The notes under the pieces are model-generated. The model worked only from the letters and a program-made list of their open reading frames with translations. It ran no database searches and was not told where the DNA came from. Positions 28,147 through 36,780 of a DNA stretch of 64,000 nt are shown here, piece by piece. The first letter of the stretch is position 1. Each line of letters opens with the position of its first letter. The position numbers and the translations under genes are program-made. The DNA comes from Acidobacteriota bacterium (GTDB lineage Bacteria; Acidobacteriota; Terriglobia; Terriglobales; Acidobacteriaceae), in assembly GCA_013289795.1 (NCBI GenBank), contig JABCZH010000005.1, forward strand, positions 1-64,000, read 5' to 3'.

Positions 28147-28194
28147 TTGACAGCACAACAGCCCTACCTCACTATTGATACGTTTTAATAAACG
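28147..28194 (+). promoter_or_regulatory. Promoter and LacI-type operator of the Oar-like transporter
   Basis: A consensus -35 TTGACA (28147-28152) with a weak -10 ACTATT (28171-28176), then a perfect palindrome CGTTT-TAAT-AAACG (28181-28194) covering the expected start of transcription. A repressor bound there would block initiation. The rest of the 322-base gap (28107-28428) encodes nothing convincing and gives a leader of about 240 bases. Confidence 0.6.
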
Positions 28195-28428
28195 ATTTCT
28201 GCGGCTTTTTCATGGATGTGGCGCATGGACGTCCTTGTCCGCGAAAAGCCTGCGGAAGGCGATGCGGCGGGACAGGAAAGCCCGGCAGGGCAGTGCTTTC
28301 TTGCGAACCAAACTGAGTAATGCTGGCGCGAGGTCGTGCACTCGTAGGATGGAAAGTATTGGGTCGGCCGGAAGGCTTAACGTACGCTCGGTTCCTTATC
28401 GTGGTTCAGAATTTGAACGGAGTTGACC

Positions 28429-31400
28429 ATGAAATGCCGTCTGCTGTGGTTGTGGCTGCTGCTATCGGTTTGCTGCCTATCCGCCTCGCTGTTTGCTCAG
28501 GACAGCGCTTCCATTACTGGCACCGTCGCCGATCAGACTGGCGCGGCGATTCCCGGAGCGCAAGTGACGATCAGCAATCCGGAACATGGCATCAAACGCT
28601 CGACCGTCTCCAACGGCAGCGGAGATTACTTGATCAGCGCCCTGCCTCCGGGCTCTTATAACCTCTCGATCACCGCCCCGGGCTTCAAGAAATACGAAGC
28701 GACTGGAGTCATCCTGCGCGTCGCGGAAAAGGCCCGCGCGGATGCCGCCCTGCAAGTGGGCGCGGCCAAGGAGGAAGTGCTCGTCGAAGGCACGAATGTC
28801 GCCCAGGTCGAAACCCAGACCAACGAGCTCGCCGGAACCATCACCAGCAAAGAGATCAGCCAACTGCAACTCAACGGGCGCGTGTTCACGCAACTGGTGA
28901 CACTCACTCCCGGTATCACCAATCAAACCGGTTCCTCAGAAGGACAATACGGTATCACCGCCAACGTAAACTACAGCGTCAATGGTGGACGCCTGGAGTA
29001 CAACAATTGGGAACTAGACGGCGGCGACAACATGGATAACGGCAGCAATTCCACGCTGAACGTTACCCCCAGCATCGACGCCATCGGCGAAGTCCGCGTC
29101 CTGACCTCCAACTACGGGGCACAATACGGACGCAATGGCTCCGGCACCATCGAAACCGAAACCAAGTCGGGCACCAGTTCATTCCATGGCGATGCCTACG
29201 AATTCGTGCGCAACGACGCGTTCAACGCCACGCCCGAATTCCAGACCACCAACCCCTCCTACAAAAAGAACGACTTTGGATACACCATCGGAGGCCCGAT
29301 TTACATCCCCGGCCACTACAATTCCAACAAAGACAAGACCTTCTTCTTCTGGTCGCAGGAGTGGCGCCGCGACCGCGTGCCCGGTCAGGCCTTCAACGTG
29401 GTTGTTCCATCGGTGGCGGAGCGTAGCGGAAACTTCAGTGATCTTTGTCCGGGGCCGGATTGCCCCGTACAACCGGCGAAGATCAACGGCGTGGCGAACC
29501 CGAATGCTGGCAAACCGTTTCCTGGCAATCAGGTCCCGATCAATCCTGCCGCCATACCGCTGCTTGGGCTGATTCCGTCCCCAACCGGCGGATCCGGCAA
29601 TGTCTTCACCGCCTCTCCCTCACAGCCCACAAATTGGCGCGAAGAGTTAGTCCGTGTGGACCACAACTTCAGTGACAAATTGCGTGCCATGTTCCGTTAC
29701 GCCCACGACTCCTGGGAGACCGTGACCGCAGCCCCCTTGTGGGGCGACGGCACCAGCTTTCCAACCATTCAGACAAGTTTCGTTGGCCCGGCGACTGCAC
29801 TGGTAGCACGCCTCACGGCGACCGCATCTCCCACCCTGCTGAATGAATTCGTTTTCAGCTATACCACCGATCACATCACGCTTAAGAACACCGGGACACC
29901 AAATCCCAATGCATGGCAACGTCCGGCGAACCTCCCGATCAGCAGTTTATTCCCGGGGGCCGGAAACGGCGGCGCACTGCCCGGAATCAGCGTCGCCGGA
30001 GGCCTCGGTGGTGCATACGGGAGTAGCGGATTCCAAGAGGATTCCGGTTTCGTCCCCAATGGGCCCTATAACGCGAATCCTACCTACACCTACCGCGACA
30101 ATGTGACCAAGATTATCGGCAAGCACAATCTGCAGTTTGGGGCCTATTTTGTCGCAGCCCAGAAGAACGAACTTACCGGAACCAACCCTTCCATCAATGG
30201 ATTTCTAACCTTCGATCCAACCTCGCCGGTCTCCAGCCTCAACCCTTTCGCCGATTTGTTGATGGGGAACATTGCGAACTATTCGCAATCCAACGCTCGG
30301 GTGAAGTATTACAACCGCTACAAGATTCTGGAGCCATATTTCCAGGATGACTTCCACGCCACTAGACGGTTGACCTTGAACATGGGATTGCGGATCAGCC
30401 TCTTCGGCACTTATCGCGAGCGCTACCATCAGGCCTTCAATTTCAATCCCGCTGCGTGGAGCGCTGCCAAAGCTCCCCAAATTGGCACTGTTGACGGACA
30501 GTCGGGCGCCCTTGTTCCAGGCTCCGGCGATCCCTTTAACGGCATGGTGCAATGTGGCGTCAACGGTGTGCCCGCGGGGTGCATGACCGGCCACTTGTTC
30601 AACCCCGCGCCTCGCCTCGGTTTTGCATTCGATCCTAAGGGAGATGGCCGCTGGGCGATCCGTGGCGGATACGGAATCTTCTTCGATCACACCAACGGCA
30701 ACGAAGCCGACAGCGAAGCTCTGGAAAGCTCCCCGCCTCTGGTTCAAGTTCCCACTCAGTACAACATCTCCGGATATGGCAATATCGGGGGCGGAGGGAA
30801 CACCAAGGTACTGTTTCCTCTCGGCGTGGTTTCCATCCCCAATCACGCCGTTTGGCCCTATGTGCAGCAATGGCATTTTGACATTCAGCACGATATTGCC
30901 AGGAACACCGTGGCTACACTTTCCTACGTAGGGAGTAAGGGTACTCACTTGGGGCGGAAGTTCGAGCTCAACCAGTTGCATCCGGTGCCGTCAGCACAAA
31001 ATCCATTCGGCCCGGGAGAGACTCTAGTCAATACGGGCTTTATCGACCCATCGACAGGGCAACCCGAAGGTGCGTGCGCTGGCCCGTTCGGGAATGCGAA
31101 TGTCGTACCTTGGACTGCGGGACAAACCGTACCTGGCTCGAACAAGGCGTTGACCTCCCAGGCAGTCGTCAATCTAAACGTGGCCTGCGGCAACGATGCC
31201 AATCCCTTCCGTCCTTTCCGCGGCATTGGCGACATCACCCGCCTCGACAACGGAGCCTCTTCCAGCTACAACGCGCTCCAGGCACAGTTGCGCCGCAGTA
31301 TCGGAACGCTGCAATTGAACGTTTCCTACACCTACAGCCATTCCATCGACGATGCTTCCGATGGAGGGGTCTTCGGCGATGGCGGCATTCTGAACGCTTT

Positions 31401-32055
31401 TGATTTTCCTGCGTTTCGCGCCTCCTCGAACTTCGACCAGCGCCACACCTTCACGACCAGCGCCATTTATGATTTGCCGTTTTTCAAGAATCCCGGTATC
31501 ACCAACAAGTTGCTCGGAGGCTGGGAACTCTCCGGTATTGGCGCGTGGCAGACGGGCACTCCGTTCAGCACCTACAATAGTGCCGCCACTCCCGATAATG
31601 CTGGCCTCGGCAACGGCGTGGCCTCGGGTGCCGGCGCCGGCCAATCTTATGCCGACGTTATCTCCAATCCACACCAAAACATTCCACAGTTCGATCCCGC
31701 ATCCGGGTTTGGCCCGTTCATCGCCAACCCTAACGCTTTTGCCGCCCCAGTCGGTCTGACCCTTGGAGACTCGGGCCGGAACTTCTTGCGCAATCCTGGC
31801 CACTGGAACATCGACATGGCCCTGTTCAAGCACATTCCCATAACAGAACGCGTCGCCTTCGAGTTCCGGGCGGAAGCCTTCAACATTTTCAATCATGTTG
31901 AATACGGCCCGCTCACAGGCGATCAGGGCGGCGCTGCCGGCAGCGCCGGATTCTCCTCCAATACCGGGAGTTTTTCGCCCGGATCCAACTTCCTGCAGGT
32001 CGGCACCGTCTACAGTCCGCGTATTCTCCAGCTTGGCGCGAAGCTTATCTTCTGA
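28429..32055 (+). CDS. Oar-like TonB-dependent outer-membrane transporter, LacI-linked
   Basis: A protein of just over 1200 residues: signal peptide (LLWLWLLLSVCCLSASLFA), CarboxypepD_reg fold (ASITGTVADQTGAAIPGAQV to about residue 105), plug (LQLNGRVFTQLVTLTPGI, WELDGGDNMDNGSN, GSGTIETETKSGTSSFHGDA), then the barrel ending in AKLIF. It is a paralogue in kind, not a recent copy, of the protein at 11.7 kb. GGAG is eight bases before the ATG. The neighbouring LacI regulator and operator argue that it imports a saccharide or saccharide-derived ligand. A strong terminator follows, so it is probably monocistronic. Confidence 0.92.
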   Translation: MKCRLLWLWLLLSVCCLSASLFAQDSASITGTVADQTGAAIPGAQVTISNPEHGIKRSTVSNGSGDYLISALPPGSYNLSITAPGFKKYEATGVILRVAEKARADAALQVGAAKEEVLVEGTNVAQVETQTNELAGTITSKEISQLQLNGRVFTQLVTLTPGITNQTGSSEGQYGITANVNYSVNGGRLEYNNWELDGGDNMDNGSNSTLNVTPSIDAIGEVRVLTSNYGAQYGRNGSGTIETETKSGTSSFHGDAYEFVRNDAFNATPEFQTTNPSYKKNDFGYTIGGPIYIPGHYNSNKDKTFFFWSQEWRRDRVPGQAFNVVVPSVAERSGNFSDLCPGPDCPVQPAKINGVANPNAGKPFPGNQVPINPAAIPLLGLIPSPTGGSGNVFTASPSQPTNWREELVRVDHNFSDKLRAMFRYAHDSWETVTAAPLWGDGTSFPTIQTSFVGPATALVARLTATASPTLLNEFVFSYTTDHITLKNTGTPNPNAWQRPANLPISSLFPGAGNGGALPGISVAGGLGGAYGSSGFQEDSGFVPNGPYNANPTYTYRDNVTKIIGKHNLQFGAYFVAAQKNELTGTNPSINGFLTFDPTSPVSSLNPFADLLMGNIANYSQSNARVKYYNRYKILEPYFQDDFHATRRLTLNMGLRISLFGTYRERYHQAFNFNPAAWSAAKAPQIGTVDGQSGALVPGSGDPFNGMVQCGVNGVPAGCMTGHLFNPAPRLGFAFDPKGDGRWAIRGGYGIFFDHTNGNEADSEALESSPPLVQVPTQYNISGYGNIGGGGNTKVLFPLGVVSIPNHAVWPYVQQWHFDIQHDIARNTVATLSYVGSKGTHLGRKFELNQLHPVPSAQNPFGPGETLVNTGFIDPSTGQPEGACAGPFGNANVVPWTAGQTVPGSNKALTSQAVVNLNVACGNDANPFRPFRGIGDITRLDNGASSSYNALQAQLRRSIGTLQLNVSYTYSHSIDDASDGGVFGDGGILNAFDFPAFRASSNFDQRHTFTTSAIYDLPFFKNPGITNKLLGGWELSGIGAWQTGTPFSTYNSAATPDNAGLGNGVASGAGAGQSYADVISNPHQNIPQFDPASGFGPFIANPNAFAAPVGLTLGDSGRNFLRNPGHWNIDMALFKHIPITERVAFEFRAEAFNIFNHVEYGPLTGDQGGAAGSAGFSSNTGSFSPGSNFLQVGTVYSPRILQLGAKLIF

Positions 32056-32076
32056 TCGGTTACAGAACTGAGAGCC

Positions 32077-32106
32077 CTGGCCTCCTTTCTCGGAGGCCAG
32101 TTTTTT
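32077..32106 (+). terminator. Rho-independent terminator after the Oar-like gene
   Basis: A 9-bp perfect stem CTGGCCTCC/GGAGGCCAG with a six-base loop, followed by six T. About 20 bases after the stop codon. Confidence 0.92.
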
Positions 32107-32130
32107 GCTCCGTCTGGATGAGACAATGGC

Positions 32131-33291
32131 ATGCCCATGCGATTCGGCAGATTTCTTTTCGGGCTGGCTGCGCTTTCGATCGCCGTTGCCTTCGCTCGTT
32201 CGGTCAAGTCTCTCGTCCCGGCGAGCGTTCCCATGGCCACCGAGGATCGCGTACAACTCCCCGGCTGGTGGCCGACCAAAGGCACAGCTTCTCGTGATGA
32301 ATTCCTGGGCCCCGATGCTTGCGAGGCTTGCCATGCCTCCAAGGTTCGTACTCAGAAGCAGACGCCGATGGCCCACGCTGCCCTGCGCCCAGAGGATTCC
32401 GAGGCCTTGCGTTCCCATGAGCAGCTGACTTTGAGCCTTCCGCCTTACACCTACCAGATATCGCGTCAGGAAGCCGGCAGCCTCTATTCCGTCACCGACG
32501 GCAAGCAGACGATTTCACTGCCGCTGAGTTGGGCATTCGGGCTCGGCCAATCCGGCCAAACCTACATTCTCGAACGCAACGGTACCTTCTACGAAAGTCG
32601 CGTGAGTTACTTTCCGGTGCTTGACGGTCTTGACTCAACCCCGGGACAATCGCAGGCCGCACCTTCCACTCTTGAAGACGCCTTAGGGCGCAGCATGCTC
32701 TATGCCGGCGAAACCCAACGCTGTTTTGGCTGCCACACCACCGCCTCGACCACCAATCGTCGATTCGATCCCGGCCACCTGATTCCAGGAGTCACCTGCG
32801 AAGCTTGTCACGGCCCCGGCGCAAAGCACGTGGCTGCGATGAAGGCGGAAAAGATAAAGGTGGGATTAAAGGCGATCCTGGACCCCGGCCAGCTAAATCC
32901 GGTCGATCAAGTGGATTTCTGCGGCGCCTGCCACCGCAGCTATGTGGATGTTGTTCTGAGTAAGACCTTCGGAATTCGCAATCTTCGTTTCCAACCCTAT
33001 CGCCTGGAAAGAAGCCAGTGCTGGATTAAAAGCAACAGTGGAATTACCTGCCTCAATTGTCACAATCCCCATCAACCGCGGGCGCGAGACCTGGCTTCCT
33101 ATGACGACCGATGTCTCAGTTGTCACCGCTCTCCGGCTCCTACCGGCGGCCGTTCTGGAAAGGTCTGTGCCGTCAGCACCAACAATTGCGTGTCCTGTCA
33201 CATGCCCAAGTACGAGGTCCCAGGAATGCACGCCAAATTTACCGACCACTTCATCCGCGTAATCCGCAAAGACGAAGGCTACTTTGACTGA
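32131..33291 (+). CDS. Seven-haem c-type cytochrome (cytochrome c554/NrfA-like fold)
   Basis: A 386-residue exported protein (hydrophobic N terminus FLFGLAALSIAVAFA) with seven CxxCH sites in order: CEACH, CFGCH, CEACH, CGACH, CLNCH, CLSCH and CVSCH. The context HxxGVTCEACHGPGAKHV and ITCLNCHNPHQP and the end NCVSCHMPKYEV is typical of multihaem periplasmic cytochromes found in acidobacteria and often paired with TPR proteins. It probably takes part in periplasmic electron transfer; a catalytic role is not shown. No strong ribosome site is visible before the ATG; a second Met is two codons later. Confidence 0.9.
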   Translation: MPMRFGRFLFGLAALSIAVAFARSVKSLVPASVPMATEDRVQLPGWWPTKGTASRDEFLGPDACEACHASKVRTQKQTPMAHAALRPEDSEALRSHEQLTLSLPPYTYQISRQEAGSLYSVTDGKQTISLPLSWAFGLGQSGQTYILERNGTFYESRVSYFPVLDGLDSTPGQSQAAPSTLEDALGRSMLYAGETQRCFGCHTTASTTNRRFDPGHLIPGVTCEACHGPGAKHVAAMKAEKIKVGLKAILDPGQLNPVDQVDFCGACHRSYVDVVLSKTFGIRNLRFQPYRLERSQCWIKSNSGITCLNCHNPHQPRARDLASYDDRCLSCHRSPAPTGGRSGKVCAVSTNNCVSCHMPKYEVPGMHAKFTDHFIRVIRKDEGYFD

Positions 33292-33332
33292 GAATCGAGA
33301 ACTGTTTTTGGCGCAGCTCCTAAATGCCGATC

Positions 33333-33396
33333 ACCAAATGCCAAGTGCCAAATGCTAAGTGCTGATTGCTGAATGCTGAGTGCTGAGTGCTGAACT
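33333..33396. repeat. Short tandem repeat (TGCTGA/TGCCAA type) at a gene end
   Basis: Runs of AAATGCCAAGTGCC followed by TGCTGATTGCTGAATGCTGA and related units, period about seven bases. The stop codon and last dozen codons of the PLP enzyme gene lie inside it. A related GCTGA-unit repeat lies at 41.6 kb. Confidence 0.7.
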
Positions 33397-34566
33397 CACC
33401 ACTGTCAGCCCGTGTTCCAGATCCGCAATCAGATCATCCACATGCTCAATCCCCACCGACAGCCGAATCAGTTGGTCCGTGATCCCCGTCTTCTGCCGGT
33501 GCTCGGCCGGGATCATGGCGTGTGAGGTCAGCGCCGGAAGGCAAACCAGCGAATCCACACCGCCCAGGCTCGGCGCCAGAGTGAAAAGACTCAACGCCTC
33601 CGATACCCGGCGCGCATCCTCGCCGCTGCCTTCCACTTCAAAGCTGAGTACGCCTCCGCCTCCACTCATCTGCTCCATCGCCAGCGCCCGTTGCGGATGA
33701 CCCTCCAGGAACGGATAGAAAACCCGTCGCACTTTGGCATGTCGCGACAGATACTGCGCAATTAGCAGCGCGCTTTCGTTCTGCCGCTGCACCCGCACCG
33801 CCACCGTCTTGATCCCCCGCAACAGCAGCCACGCCGCGTGCGGATCCATCGCTCCGCCAAGTGTGGTGCGAGTCGAATGAATCTTCTCCAGCAGCTCCCC
33901 GCGCCCTGCGATCGCTCCGCAAATCAGGTCCGAGTGCCCCGCGAAGAATTTAGTCCCGGAATGCATCACCAGATCAATGCCAAACTCTGCCGGTCGGCAA
34001 TTGATCGGCGTCGCGAAAGTGCTGTCGATCATGGTGATCAGCCCATGTTTCTTCGCAATCGCCGCCACCCGCCGCAGATCGATTACCCGCAGCATGGGAT
34101 TGGTCGGCGATTCTACATACAGCAACCGTGTATTGGGACGAATCGCCCCCTCATGCTGCTCGTAGTCGGTCGTGTCCACAAATGTTGTCTCAATCCCCAG
34201 TTTCGGCAGCCACTGCCCCAGAAACTTCGTCGCGCCCCCATAGATGTCCCGCTGCGCCACAATATGATCGCCCGCTTTCAGCAGTGCCAGAATCGGTGTC
34301 GTAATCGCGCACATTCCTGAAGCAAACACCAGGGCGCGCTCGGTTCCTTCCAGTTCCGCGATCGCCTTCTCCGCCACCGTCACCGTCGGATTTCCGTAGC
34401 GCGTGTAAAACATGTCGGTCGGCGTAGCCCGCAACTGCTGCTCGTTGTCGGCGACCTCAAACGTCGATGTCTGATAGATGGGCGTGGCCAGCGGGCCGTT
34501 TTTCTTGCCCAGGTCCGTGCCTCCACGAACCGCCTTCGTCTCCGCGCGATGCGGATGCTTCTTCAT
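33355..34566 (-). CDS. Cys/Met metabolism PLP-dependent lyase/synthase
   Basis: A 403-residue fold-type I enzyme of the cystathionine gamma-synthase / gamma-lyase / O-succinylhomoserine sulfhydrylase family. Seen: GPLATPIYQTSTFEV, YTRYGNPTVTVAEKAIAELEG, ALVFASGMCAITT (PLP phosphate), ESPTNPMLRVIDL, MIDSTFATPINCRP, and the PLP Lys in MHSGTKFFAGHSDLICG. The C-terminal SLGGVDSLVCLPALTSHAMIP is conserved. Which family reaction it carries out cannot be decided by eye. The last residues (SSALSTQHSAIST) come from a tandem DNA repeat and are not part of the fold, so the original stop was probably a little earlier. Confidence 0.9.
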   Translation of the reverse strand: MKKHPHRAETKAVRGGTDLGKKNGPLATPIYQTSTFEVADNEQQLRATPTDMFYTRYGNPTVTVAEKAIAELEGTERALVFASGMCAITTPILALLKAGDHIVAQRDIYGGATKFLGQWLPKLGIETTFVDTTDYEQHEGAIRPNTRLLYVESPTNPMLRVIDLRRVAAIAKKHGLITMIDSTFATPINCRPAEFGIDLVMHSGTKFFAGHSDLICGAIAGRGELLEKIHSTRTTLGGAMDPHAAWLLLRGIKTVAVRVQRQNESALLIAQYLSRHAKVRRVFYPFLEGHPQRALAMEQMSGGGGVLSFEVEGSGEDARRVSEALSLFTLAPSLGGVDSLVCLPALTSHAMIPAEHRQKTGITDQLIRLSVGIEHVDDLIADLEHGLTVVSSALSTQHSAIST

Positions 34567-34617
34567 AGGAACTCCTAGATAAGATTATCGCTCACCAGGG
34601 GCGTAGAACCACCGATT

Positions 34618-34680
34618 TTCCTCCGTGCACCTCTGTGCCCCCTGTGGTTACGTTTTTCAAATCCGTGTAAATCCGTGGCC
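34618..34680. repeat. Adjacent intergenic repeats of the CTGTGGT and ATCCGTGGC families
   Basis: A half copy of the family with CACCTCTGTGCCCCCTGTGG is directly followed by a half copy of AAATCCGTGTAAATCCGTGG. It lies between the divergent PLP-enzyme and aminotransferase genes. The full palindromic versions are at 39.5, 40.0 and 41.5 kb. Confidence 0.7.
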
Positions 34681-34704
34681 AAAGCCTTTAAGCCCCATTA
34701 CCCT

Positions 34705-34710
34705 TATAAT
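34705..34710 (+). promoter_or_regulatory. Candidate -10 box of the aminotransferase gene
   Basis: A perfect TATAAT 22 bases before the ATG. The -35 position falls in repeat sequence and does not match. If used, the leader would be only about 15 bases, just enough for the GGAAGG ribosome site. Confidence 0.4.
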
Positions 34711-34731
34711 TCCAAGTCTGGAAGGATCACA

Positions 34732-35919
34732 ATGCAGCCCCTCGCTTCCCGCATGGCAGTCATGACAGGTGAAGGCGCGCTAGCCGTCAACGCCCGCGCC
34801 CGTGAACTCGAGAGCCAGGGACGCTCCATCATCCACCTGGAACTCGGCGAACCCGACTTCCACCCTGCGCCCCCGGTCAACGACGCTCTCAAGCGCGCCC
34901 TCGACGAAGGCAAAGACCGCTACTGCGCCGTCGCGGGCGTGCCCGCTCTGCGCGACGCCATCGCCCGTTACCTTCACGATACTCGCGGTCTCAATGTTTC
35001 TCCCGACCAGATCGTCCTCGCACCCGGCTGCAAGCTCGCCCTCTTCCTGGCCATGATGGCGCTCACAGATCCCGGCGACGAAGTCCTCTATCCCGATCCC
35101 GGTTTCCCCGGATATTCTTCCATTACTCTCGGATTGGGCGGTGTCCCCGTTCCCTTTGAGCTCTCCGAACGTAACCGCTTCCAGCCGGACCCCGACGAAA
35201 TCGCCGCGAAGATCACTCCACGAACCAAGATTCTGATCACCAATTCTCCCGGCAATCCCACCGGCACGGTTTACACCGACGACACCCAGCGCCGCCTCGC
35301 AGAGCTTGCCGTCGAGCATGACCTCATCATTCTTTCCGACGAAATCTACGCCCGCATTCTCTACCAAGGGAACTTCGTCTCCATGATGAGTTATCCCGGC
35401 ATGGAAGAGCGCACCCTCATCCTCGACGGATTTTCCAAGAGCTTCGCCATGACCGGATGGCGCCTCGGCTACACCGTCGCTCCCGCCCGCATCGTCCCCG
35501 CCCTCGCCATGCTGGCCATCAACAGCTACACCTGCGTTGCCGAGTTCAGTCAGTACGCTGCCATCGAAGCTCTGCGGGATCCCGGTGGCGCAACGCCCCG
35601 CATGGTCGTTGAGTTCGACAAACGCCGCCAACAGTTCATTCGCGATCTGAACCGTATCCCCGGATTCCGCTGCCAGGCGCCCGAAGGCGCCTTCTATGCC
35701 TGGGTCCACATCGGCGACACCGGTATGACCGCCGAAGAACTCAGCCGCATCATGCTCGAAGACGCCGGTGTTGCCGCCATCCCCGGAGCGGCTTTCGGCC
35801 CGGCCGGCCGCGACTTCATCCGTTTCTCGTTCGCGTCTTCCACCGCGAACTTGCACGAGGCTGTCGAGAGAATCCTGCGTGCTTCCGCCGCCTGGCAGAG
35901 CACTGCCGTGGTTCGGTAG
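34732..35919 (+). CDS. Class I/II aminotransferase (aspartate aminotransferase type)
   Basis: A 395-residue PLP aminotransferase. Start set at MQPLASRMAVM, preceded by GGAAGGATCACA; the frame extends 19 codons upstream through repeat DNA. Motifs: HLELGEPDFHPAPPV, YCAVAGVPALRDAIARYL, QIVLAPGCKLALFLAMMAL, NSPGNPTGTVY, ILSDEIYARILY, the PLP Lys in DGFSKSFAMTGWRLGY and the substrate-carboxylate Arg in FIRFSFASS. Probably makes an amino acid from its 2-oxo acid; aspartate or a related substrate is likely, not proven. It is followed after 27 bases by a cupin gene on the same strand, so an operon is plausible. Confidence 0.92.
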   Translation: MQPLASRMAVMTGEGALAVNARARELESQGRSIIHLELGEPDFHPAPPVNDALKRALDEGKDRYCAVAGVPALRDAIARYLHDTRGLNVSPDQIVLAPGCKLALFLAMMALTDPGDEVLYPDPGFPGYSSITLGLGGVPVPFELSERNRFQPDPDEIAAKITPRTKILITNSPGNPTGTVYTDDTQRRLAELAVEHDLIILSDEIYARILYQGNFVSMMSYPGMEERTLILDGFSKSFAMTGWRLGYTVAPARIVPALAMLAINSYTCVAEFSQYAAIEALRDPGGATPRMVVEFDKRRQQFIRDLNRIPGFRCQAPEGAFYAWVHIGDTGMTAEELSRIMLEDAGVAAIPGAAFGPAGRDFIRFSFASSTANLHEAVERILRASAAWQSTAVVR

Positions 35920-35946
35920 CATGAAAGTAGAGGGATTCAAGAAACC

Positions 35947-36354
35947 ATGCCCAAGACCGCCAAAACAAAACGCAAACCTCCCGCCAAGAAGAAACCCCAA
36001 CATCAGCATATCTCCTGGAAGTCAGTCGAAATCGAAGCCCTGAACCCACTCCTGCAACGCCACTTCATTGTTGGGCAAAACATTATGCTGGCCCGTGTGC
36101 TGCTCAGAAAGGGTTGCATCGTCCCCGAGCACAGCCACCATAACGAGCAGGTAACCTACATTCTTGATGGCGCCTTGAAGTTTTGGATTGATGGCAAGGA
36201 AATCGTGGTCCGCACCGGAGAGGTGCTGACTATCCCGCCGCACATGCCGCACAAGGCGGAGGCTCTCGAAGACACTGTTGATCTCGATGTCTTCAGTCCG
36301 CCGCGGGCCGACTGGATCAACAAAACCGACCAATACCTGCGCGGCACGAAATAG
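35947..36354 (+). CDS. Cupin-2 domain protein
   Basis: 135 residues: a Lys-rich N-terminal tail (KTAKTKRKPPAKKKPQ) then a single cupin barrel. Metal ligands are visible as PEHSHHNEQVTYILDGALKFW (His-x-His plus Glu) and IPPHMPHKAEAL (His). Small cupins of this kind may bind a metal and a small molecule, or act as isomerases or dioxygenases; no substrate can be given. It probably shares a transcript with the aminotransferase. The basic tail is unusual for the family and may be a nucleic-acid or membrane contact. Confidence 0.85.
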   Translation: MPKTAKTKRKPPAKKKPQHQHISWKSVEIEALNPLLQRHFIVGQNIMLARVLLRKGCIVPEHSHHNEQVTYILDGALKFWIDGKEIVVRTGEVLTIPPHMPHKAEALEDTVDLDVFSPPRADWINKTDQYLRGTK

Positions 36355-36404
36355 AGATCTGTGCCTTGCGAGCCCAGCGGCCTGGCAGGAGTCCCAGTCG
36401 TACC

Positions 36405-36776
36405 TTATTTCTTGGCCGGATCGATTGCCCAGTCGAGATACATCCACAGCACGCGCGAGAATAGGGTCAGCGTCGGCGCCAGCGGCAAGAACAACAGAAT
36501 TGCCCAGATCGTGATCTTCTGCAACGACCATGTGGTCGCGACCCACAGAAGCAATGCCAGGCCCACAATCGTAATCAGCGCCAGACCATAGCCGATGTAC
36601 ATGGCTCCGAGGAAATATCCCTCCTCGCGCTCAAATTTCAGGTCGCAAGCCGGGCAGCGCTGGTGCATCTTGGGGAAGCCCCGGAAAATGGAAGTGCGGA
36701 ACATGCGGGCCGAGCGGCATCGCGGACACATTTGGTGCAGCATCGCCGAAGCCGTGGATGCCCGGGGTCCACTCAT
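36405..36776 (-). CDS. DUF983 family small membrane protein with zinc ribbon
   Basis: 123 residues. N-terminal zinc ribbon formed by CPRCRSARMF and CPACDLKF, a linker FEREEGYFLGAMYIGYGL, and two to three transmembrane helices (ALITIVGLALLLWVAT, ITIWAILLFLPLAPTLTLFS). This order is diagnostic for DUF983. Function is unknown. It lies four bases downstream of the hspR stop on the same strand, so they are likely co-transcribed. Confidence 0.85.
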   Translation of the reverse strand: MSGPRASTASAMLHQMCPRCRSARMFRTSIFRGFPKMHQRCPACDLKFEREEGYFLGAMYIGYGLALITIVGLALLLWVATTWSLQKITIWAILLFLPLAPTLTLFSRVLWMYLDWAIDPAKK

Positions 36777-36780
36777 GAAA

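Noticed and set aside
28175-28426. Upstream ORF in the leader of the LacI-linked transporter
   Set aside because: The 83-codon frame starts at the -10/operator region, has no ribosome site and an Arg/Ser-rich product; probably accidental.
31174-32418. A 414-codon minus-strand open frame
   Set aside because: Runs antisense to the end of the Oar-like gene, through a strong terminator and into the cytochrome gene; it is a composition artefact.
34780-36009. A 409-codon minus-strand open frame
   Set aside because: Antisense to the aminotransferase gene, which has a full set of PLP motifs.
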